Assembly: GCA_027489355.1 (NCBI GenBank) | Contig: JAIXZY010000020.1 | Coordinates: 1 to 64,000 of the forward strand | Source: Paracoccaceae bacterium | GTDB taxonomy: Bacteria > Pseudomonadota > Alphaproteobacteria > Rhodobacterales > Rhodobacteraceae | Direction of reading: 5' to 3' | DNA length: 64,000 nt | The notes under the pieces: model-generated | What the model was told of the DNA's origin: nothing | Database searches by the model: none | The model's input: only the letters and a program-made list of their open reading frames with translations | Position numbers and translations under genes: made by a program | In this document: one piece after another, positions 59,775-64,000 of the stretch | Layout: each line of letters opens with the position of its first letter | Numbering within the stretch: position 1 is the stretch's first letter

Positions 59775-60276
59775 TACGCTCCGAAGGCAGGTGCGCCGGG
59801 AAATGGAACCCTGGACTTTCAACGACCACTGACAGACGCCAGGAAAGCCACATAGCTTCCTGAACCAGACCGCAATCTGCTGGCGGTCCGCAGAATAGCC
59901 AAGCTCGCTCCGGGACGCGCCCAACTATATTCTGATGCCCGGCGGGGCGGGTGCCCGATTCTGGGGAGGTATCGGGCGGAGCACACTTACGCCGACCGAT
60001 AAACTGGCCGCCCTCCCGCACACAATGGGATGATGATAATGCAAAAGCGCGGTCACGTCTCTGCCTTTCCGGGTGGCGGGTCGAGCGAATGCGCTACTCT
60101 TGACTCAGACAACAGATGCAGTCCGCGCGCCAAGACTTCCGAGTCCCATGAGATTGGCACCAAACTCCCACCACGTTACTTTTCCAGGACTGCACCATCA
60201 CGACAACCGCGGGTTGACTGCCGCAGTCCTTTCGGCTGTTTTGCGTAATGCGCGAGTATAGCGGAACAGGATCATC
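59775..60276. other. 502-nt gap upstream of the HlyD-like gene
   Basis: No convincing gene is present. It precedes the HlyD-GT2 operon and should contain its promoter and any regulator sites; I could not identify them by eye. Confidence 0.5.
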
Positions 60277-61446
60277 ATGCGCTTCACTAGAATACTGCTG
60301 GCTCTTGCAGTCTTGTTGGTTGCTGTCTGGGTCCTGATCGGTGAGCAGTTGGCCGGCGTGAGTGCGGACGCCGTGATCAACGCACGTCTGACGTCAGTCA
60401 GGGCGCCTGTTGCGGGCGACGTCACCCTGGCTCCACTGTCCCTGGGAGCAAGAGTTCGCCTGGGTGATACCCTGGGCACAGTCGACGATCAAAGAGCAGA
60501 TGCGGTGAGACTGGACGACCTGCAGCTGGAGGTGAGTCTCGAGACCGCAGCGGCTGCACGCGAGGCGGCGATCGTTGCATCGCTTAAAGATCAGATCTCG
60601 ATCCTGGAAACGAGAACGCTGAAATACTCACAGGCCCGCGAGAAAGAGGTGGTAGCCCGGCTCGAGCGGGCACGCGCCAGATTGGCGCTCCTTGAAGCCG
60701 ATCCCGCGGCCGAGTCTGGTGATGTCGAAGGGACTTTGGCCCGGGATCAGACCGAGAACCCGGGCGATCCGCTTCTCCCGGGGATCGCCCTTGAATATGC
60801 CCGCGAGCGGGTGGCGGCACTGGAGATCGAGCTGGATGCCTTGAAGACAGGTGTCTACCTTGGAGATGGCTACAACGATGCTCCATGGTCCGAACAGTGG
60901 CGAGCGGATCTGGCGGCGCGCCTGGCCGAACATCAGAACATTCTGACAGAGGTTGAGGCACGCCAGGCTGCAGTCACCGCCCGTCTTGACGTTGAACGTC
61001 TCAGGGTCAACCGCTTCATCGGTGCGTCTTTGCGCTCGTCGGTCAACGGGATACTCTGGGAAATTCGAACCGAAACCGGTGAGAATGTTCAGCGCGGGGA
61101 TGAGTTGCTGAAGCTCGTGAACTGCGACAGTGCGCTGGTCACTCTTTCCGTGACCGAGAGCATCTACAACGGTCTGGCCGTGGGTGATCCCGCGACCTTC
61201 AGGCCGCAGGGCCACAGCAGCACATTCGAGGGAACGATCGTCCGGCTGGCTGGGTCGGGAGCGGAGACAGTCTATCGTAACCTGGCCGTGGCACCGAGCG
61301 CGCGACATCTTGAACGCTTCGACGTCGCCGTGGATGTGCCCGGCCTGGTAGAAGACCCAGAGTATGCCTGCGCGATTGGCCGCACCGGCCGTGTCTTCTT
61401 CGACGCCCGGCCACTGGATTGGCTGCGGGGAATCTTCGGCCAGTGA
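60277..61446 (+). CDS. HlyD-family membrane-fusion-type protein (BgsB-like)
   Basis: This 389-aa protein has an N-terminal membrane anchor (MRFTRILLALAVLLVAVWVL), a split biotinyl-lipoyl-like domain (VRAPVAGDVTLAPLSLGARV and later SSVNGILWEIRTETGENVQR), long coiled-coil hairpins between them, and a beta-barrel domain. It is translationally coupled to the glycosyltransferase gene (4-nt overlap if its GTG start is used). A HlyD protein beside a cellulose-synthase-like GT2 enzyme matches the bgsB-bgsA pair for mixed-linkage beta-glucan in Sinorhizobium. Role: probable periplasmic partner in glucan export. Confidence 0.85.
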   Translation: MRFTRILLALAVLLVAVWVLIGEQLAGVSADAVINARLTSVRAPVAGDVTLAPLSLGARVRLGDTLGTVDDQRADAVRLDDLQLEVSLETAAAAREAAIVASLKDQISILETRTLKYSQAREKEVVARLERARARLALLEADPAAESGDVEGTLARDQTENPGDPLLPGIALEYARERVAALEIELDALKTGVYLGDGYNDAPWSEQWRADLAARLAEHQNILTEVEARQAAVTARLDVERLRVNRFIGASLRSSVNGILWEIRTETGENVQRGDELLKLVNCDSALVTLSVTESIYNGLAVGDPATFRPQGHSSTFEGTIVRLAGSGAETVYRNLAVAPSARHLERFDVAVDVPGLVEDPEYACAIGRTGRVFFDARPLDWLRGIFGQ

Positions 61447-63434
61447 TCGCGCTACCTCTCCTGTCAGAGACCCAATCCGCCTTGGTCGAACTCACGGGGG
61501 TTTCTGCTGCGGCGTTGATCGCGACCCTCGTCTTCGACCGCAAGAAGACCTCCCACCGCGCGATCTTGTTCGGCATCGCGTTCGTCCTGGCTGGCCGATA
61601 CATGGTGTGGCGGGTGACGGACACGGTGGCGCCCCTCGGTTGGACATTCGACTTCCTGGCAAGCTGGTCGTTGCTATTCTTCGAGGCGGCGGCGCTGCTC
61701 GGTTCACTGAGCGCCTTCGTGATGCTGAGCCGCACGCGGGATCGAAGTGCGGAGGCTACCGCAAACCTAAGCTGGTGGGAGCCGGGACCACCTCCGAAGG
61801 TCGCCATCCTAATCGCGACCTACAATGAAGAACTGGAGGTTCTGGAGCGGACCATCGTCGGTGCCCTTGCGCTGCGACATCCCAACAAGGAGGTGTTCAT
61901 CCTTGATGACGGGCGCCGTGACTGGCTGAAGCGCTACTGCGAACGCATGGGCGTTGGTTATATCACACGGCCGGACAACCTCGGCGCCAAGGCCGGCAAC
62001 ATGAACCACGCCTTGCGCTTCCTCGACAACTCACCGCTACCGCCGCCCGACTTCGTGGCGGTTCTCGACGCGGACTTTGTTCCCCACCGGGGTTTCATCA
62101 GCCGCACACTGGCCCTGTTCGCCGATCCGAAGGTCGGACTCGTCCAGACGCCTCAGCACTTCTTCAATTCCGACCCGATCCAGCACAATCTTGGGCTCAG
62201 CCGATCCTACCCCGACGAGCAGCGCTTCTTCTTCGACCACATGCAGGCGGCCCGAGACGCTTGGGGCATCGCTTTCTGCTGTGGGACGTCCTCTGTTGCA
62301 CGCTTCTCGGCTCTGAAAGAGATCGGCTGGTTCTCCACCGACAGCGTGACCGAGGATTTCATGGTCACGCTGGTGCTGCAGAACGCGGGCTGGGACACCG
62401 CCTATCTGAACGAGCCTCTCACAGAGGGCTTGGCGCCTGAAGGGCTGAAGGAATACGTCACGCAACGGGCGCGCTGGTGCCTGGGCATGATGCAGATCGC
62501 CCGCAGCAAGGTGGGTCCCTTCGCCGCAAATGGTCTTCGTCTGCGGGACCGCTGGAGCGTGATCGACAGCGTGCTTTACTGGACAACGACCTTCCCGTTC
62601 CGCTTGGCGGCGCTGATCTACCCGCTCTTCTACTGGTATGCGAGCGTCACGGTGGTCGACGCGACGGTGCCGGACGTCATCCGCTTCTTCGGCACTTATT
62701 ACGTCTGGGTGCTCATTGCGCTCAACTTTGTTACCCTGGGCGTCGTGATGCCTGTGCTGACCGACGTGAGCCAGATGCTTGGGGCGATACCTATCAGTCG
62801 AGCGGCCTTCGTGGGCCTGATGCGGCCCAAGGGTCACCCGTTCAAGGTGACGGCCAAGGGAGGCGACAGATCGCAGATCACTGTCCAGTGGTCGCTCCTT
62901 GCGCCCTTCGCGGTGATCTTGGGGCTTACGCTGATCGGCTTGGTCCTCGGTATCTTCTCGGACAGCTTTGCCTTCTACGATGCCGGTGACGGCAAGGCGA
63001 TCGTCCTGTTCTGGACGCTCTACAATGTCGTCGTGCTATGCTTCACGATCCTCGTCTGTGTAGAACTACCACGGCGTGAGCGCCACATCGCAGACAGCCC
63101 CGAGCGGGCGCTGATGATGCTCCAGGATATGCCGGATCAGGAAGTCTGGCTGGTCGGCCTTGCGCAGGACCGCGTGCGCATCCGAGGGGCAATCCTTTCT
63201 GTGGGGGTCAGAGGTCGCCTGCGCATATCGGACGTGGGCGATGTCGAGTTCCTGGTGAACGCAAGGACCACGGACGGTGCACGCCTCTCACTCCATCCGG
63301 ATGAGGCACAGCACACCGCGCTGCTGGAACGATTCTACACCGACGGCGAAGCACCTGGTGTGCTGAATGTGAAGTTGGCGGCGCTGATCGAAGGGATTTC
63401 GCGCCGCCTCTCCTTCAACGCTGATCGCCACTGA
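61443..63434 (+). CDS. Cellulose-synthase-like processive glycosyltransferase (BgsA-like GT2)
   Basis: This membrane glycosyltransferase of 663 aa has two N-terminal membrane segments and a GT2 domain. Its motifs are VFILDDGRRDWLKRY, AVLDADFVPHRG (DxD), DSVTEDFMVTLVLQ (TED) and YVTQRARWCLGMMQI (Q(Q/R)xRW), the set for processive beta-glycan synthases. C-terminal membrane segments follow. A PilZ-like position near the end (RERHIADSPE, then RIRGAILSVGVRGRLRIS) lacks a clean RxxxR and (D/N)xSxxG. The GTG at 61443 overlapping the HlyD stop is preferred; an ATG at 61419 is possible. Likely product: a beta-glucan. Confidence 0.9.
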   Translation: MIALPLLSETQSALVELTGVSAAALIATLVFDRKKTSHRAILFGIAFVLAGRYMVWRVTDTVAPLGWTFDFLASWSLLFFEAAALLGSLSAFVMLSRTRDRSAEATANLSWWEPGPPPKVAILIATYNEELEVLERTIVGALALRHPNKEVFILDDGRRDWLKRYCERMGVGYITRPDNLGAKAGNMNHALRFLDNSPLPPPDFVAVLDADFVPHRGFISRTLALFADPKVGLVQTPQHFFNSDPIQHNLGLSRSYPDEQRFFFDHMQAARDAWGIAFCCGTSSVARFSALKEIGWFSTDSVTEDFMVTLVLQNAGWDTAYLNEPLTEGLAPEGLKEYVTQRARWCLGMMQIARSKVGPFAANGLRLRDRWSVIDSVLYWTTTFPFRLAALIYPLFYWYASVTVVDATVPDVIRFFGTYYVWVLIALNFVTLGVVMPVLTDVSQMLGAIPISRAAFVGLMRPKGHPFKVTAKGGDRSQITVQWSLLAPFAVILGLTLIGLVLGIFSDSFAFYDAGDGKAIVLFWTLYNVVVLCFTILVCVELPRRERHIADSPERALMMLQDMPDQEVWLVGLAQDRVRIRGAILSVGVRGRLRISDVGDVEFLVNARTTDGARLSLHPDEAQHTALLERFYTDGEAPGVLNVKLAALIEGISRRLSFNADRH

Positions 63435-64000
63435 GCTGCTGCCGGGAACTAGACTGCAGCCGCGCGACAGCTTCCGACAGCTCCGAAAGCTCGCGGGTTC
63501 TATGACTTTCGAACGGAAAGATGTCGTCGCCCCGGGAGATCGCCACCGCATTCCGGGCAGCCTGGCCGAAGGGCTGGGCGAAGAGCCGGATGAAGAGCAA
63601 GGTTGCGAAGGTCAGGACAGCGAGCATTCCAAGGACAAACGGCAGCAGCCGAGACGGGAGATCATCGTCAATGCTGGAGAACTCGGAGTTGTCCACGCGG
63701 GTGATGAGCCTCCAGCCGAAGTTGGGTGTTCTGTTGTCGAACTCGACGGGACGCACGAAGGAGAAGTAGGAGTCACCGTCTGCCCACTCGGCACGAACGC
63801 TTTGCGAGGTGCCAAGTGACGCCAGCCTGAACGGCGCTGAGGTGGGCTGCGCCGGGTTGTCTTCCAAGGTCGAGACGATGGCGGTCCCATCCTGGGACAC
63901 GAGGACAGCATCAATCCTCAAGGCAGTGGCCATCTCCTTGACGAGGCTTGCAGCCCAGTCAAAATTGATATGCAGCCCGAGAACGCCGATCTGGCGGCCG
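63415..64000 (-). CDS. Cache-HAMP membrane sensor, C-terminal part (no output domain)
   Basis: This is the C-terminal portion of a membrane sensor; the N-terminus is beyond the right edge. The in-window part starts in a Cache/dCache-like periplasmic domain (RQIGVLGLHINFDWAASLVK, then IDAVLVSQDGTAIVSTLED). One membrane segment (LLPFVLGMLAVLTFATLLFI) and a HAMP-like region (ISRGDDIFPFESHRTRELSE) follow. The protein stops about 15 residues after the HAMP helix, so no kinase, cyclase or phosphatase domain is attached. It overlaps the convergent glycosyltransferase gene by 20 nt. Confidence 0.8.
   Translation of the reverse strand, partial: GRQIGVLGLHINFDWAASLVKEMATALRIDAVLVSQDGTAIVSTLEDNPAQPTSAPFRLASLGTSQSVRAEWADGDSYFSFVRPVEFDNRTPNFGWRLITRVDNSEFSSIDDDLPSRLLPFVLGMLAVLTFATLLFIRLFAQPFGQAARNAVAISRGDDIFPFESHRTRELSELSEAVARLQSSSRQQLSGDQR

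Noticed and set aside
41230-60276. A prophage
   Set aside because: There is an integrase, but no capsid, tail, terminase, lysis or replication genes follow it.
1-64000. CRISPR array
   Set aside because: No regularly spaced direct repeats with unique spacers were seen. The regular 69-nt pattern at 10.4-11.8 kb is coding MORN repeats.
1-64000. Intact tRNA or rRNA genes
   Set aside because: I looked for D-arm and T-arm patterns on both strands. Only the truncated D-arm at about 45.4 kb was found.

Overview
The window looks like chromosomal DNA of a GC-rich alphaproteobacterium, most likely a member of the Rhodobacterales. This is inferred from several features: serB/serC/serA grouped together, a ZapE ATPase, a second short glutamyl-tRNA synthetase, a DMSP-lyase-type cupin, DUF2585 and DUF1127 proteins, and intergenic repeats built on 'CAAATATCCTCGGGGG' and 'GTAGGGTGGGC'. 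No rRNA, intact tRNA or CRISPR array was seen.

From 1 to about 40.9 kb the window is densely packed core chromosome. It opens with the glycine cleavage operon on the minus strand: gcvT, gcvH and the N-terminal part of gcvP, behind a tandem glycine riboswitch at 2303-2487. Next come a MATE exporter, gltX, a zincin-like metallopeptidase, a Tat-exported MBL-fold hydrolase, a PfkB-family sugar kinase, nadE and a secreted protein made of 18-19 perfect 23-residue MORN repeats. A compact type II restriction-modification pair (BglII/BstYI-type nuclease plus MT-A70 methylase) sits at 11.9-13.1 kb. Serine synthesis follows: serB on the minus strand, then serC and serA on the plus strand. After it come a DddQ-like cupin, transporters, a thiolase, the pbpC plus alpha-2-macroglobulin pair (26.3-31.8 kb), a hybrid histidine kinase, recQ, yggT, mepA and yhhQ.

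At 40.93-41.11 kb there is a short self-contained transcription unit. It has a Shine-Dalgarno sequence that pairs over about 16 nt with the expected 3' end of 16S rRNA, an 18-codon reading frame and a strong intrinsic terminator. I do not recognise it, and I rate it the most unusual small element in the window.

A tyrosine integrase (41.2-42.3 kb) opens a looser accessory region that runs to about 60 kb. It holds an orphan sugar-binding protein in one operon with a CHASE3/HisKA_2 kinase but no permease, an aminotransferase, and a winged-helix/TPR regulator. It also holds an AT-richer islet of surface-sugar genes (NeuD-like acetyltransferase, WecE-like transaminase, WavQ-like unknown) between decayed IS5 and IS3 remnants. 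Beyond these lie a spermidine-synthase-like protein, a TSUP permease, a cluster of three GreA/Rnk-type proteins with a DUF1127 protein, and several small CxxC proteins. Gaps of several hundred bases without convincing genes are common here.

The right end (60.3-64 kb) carries an HlyD-like protein translationally coupled to a cellulose-synthase-like GT2 enzyme. The arrangement resembles the bgsB-bgsA mixed-linkage beta-glucan operon of Sinorhizobium. A convergent Cache-HAMP protein without an output domain runs off the window edge.
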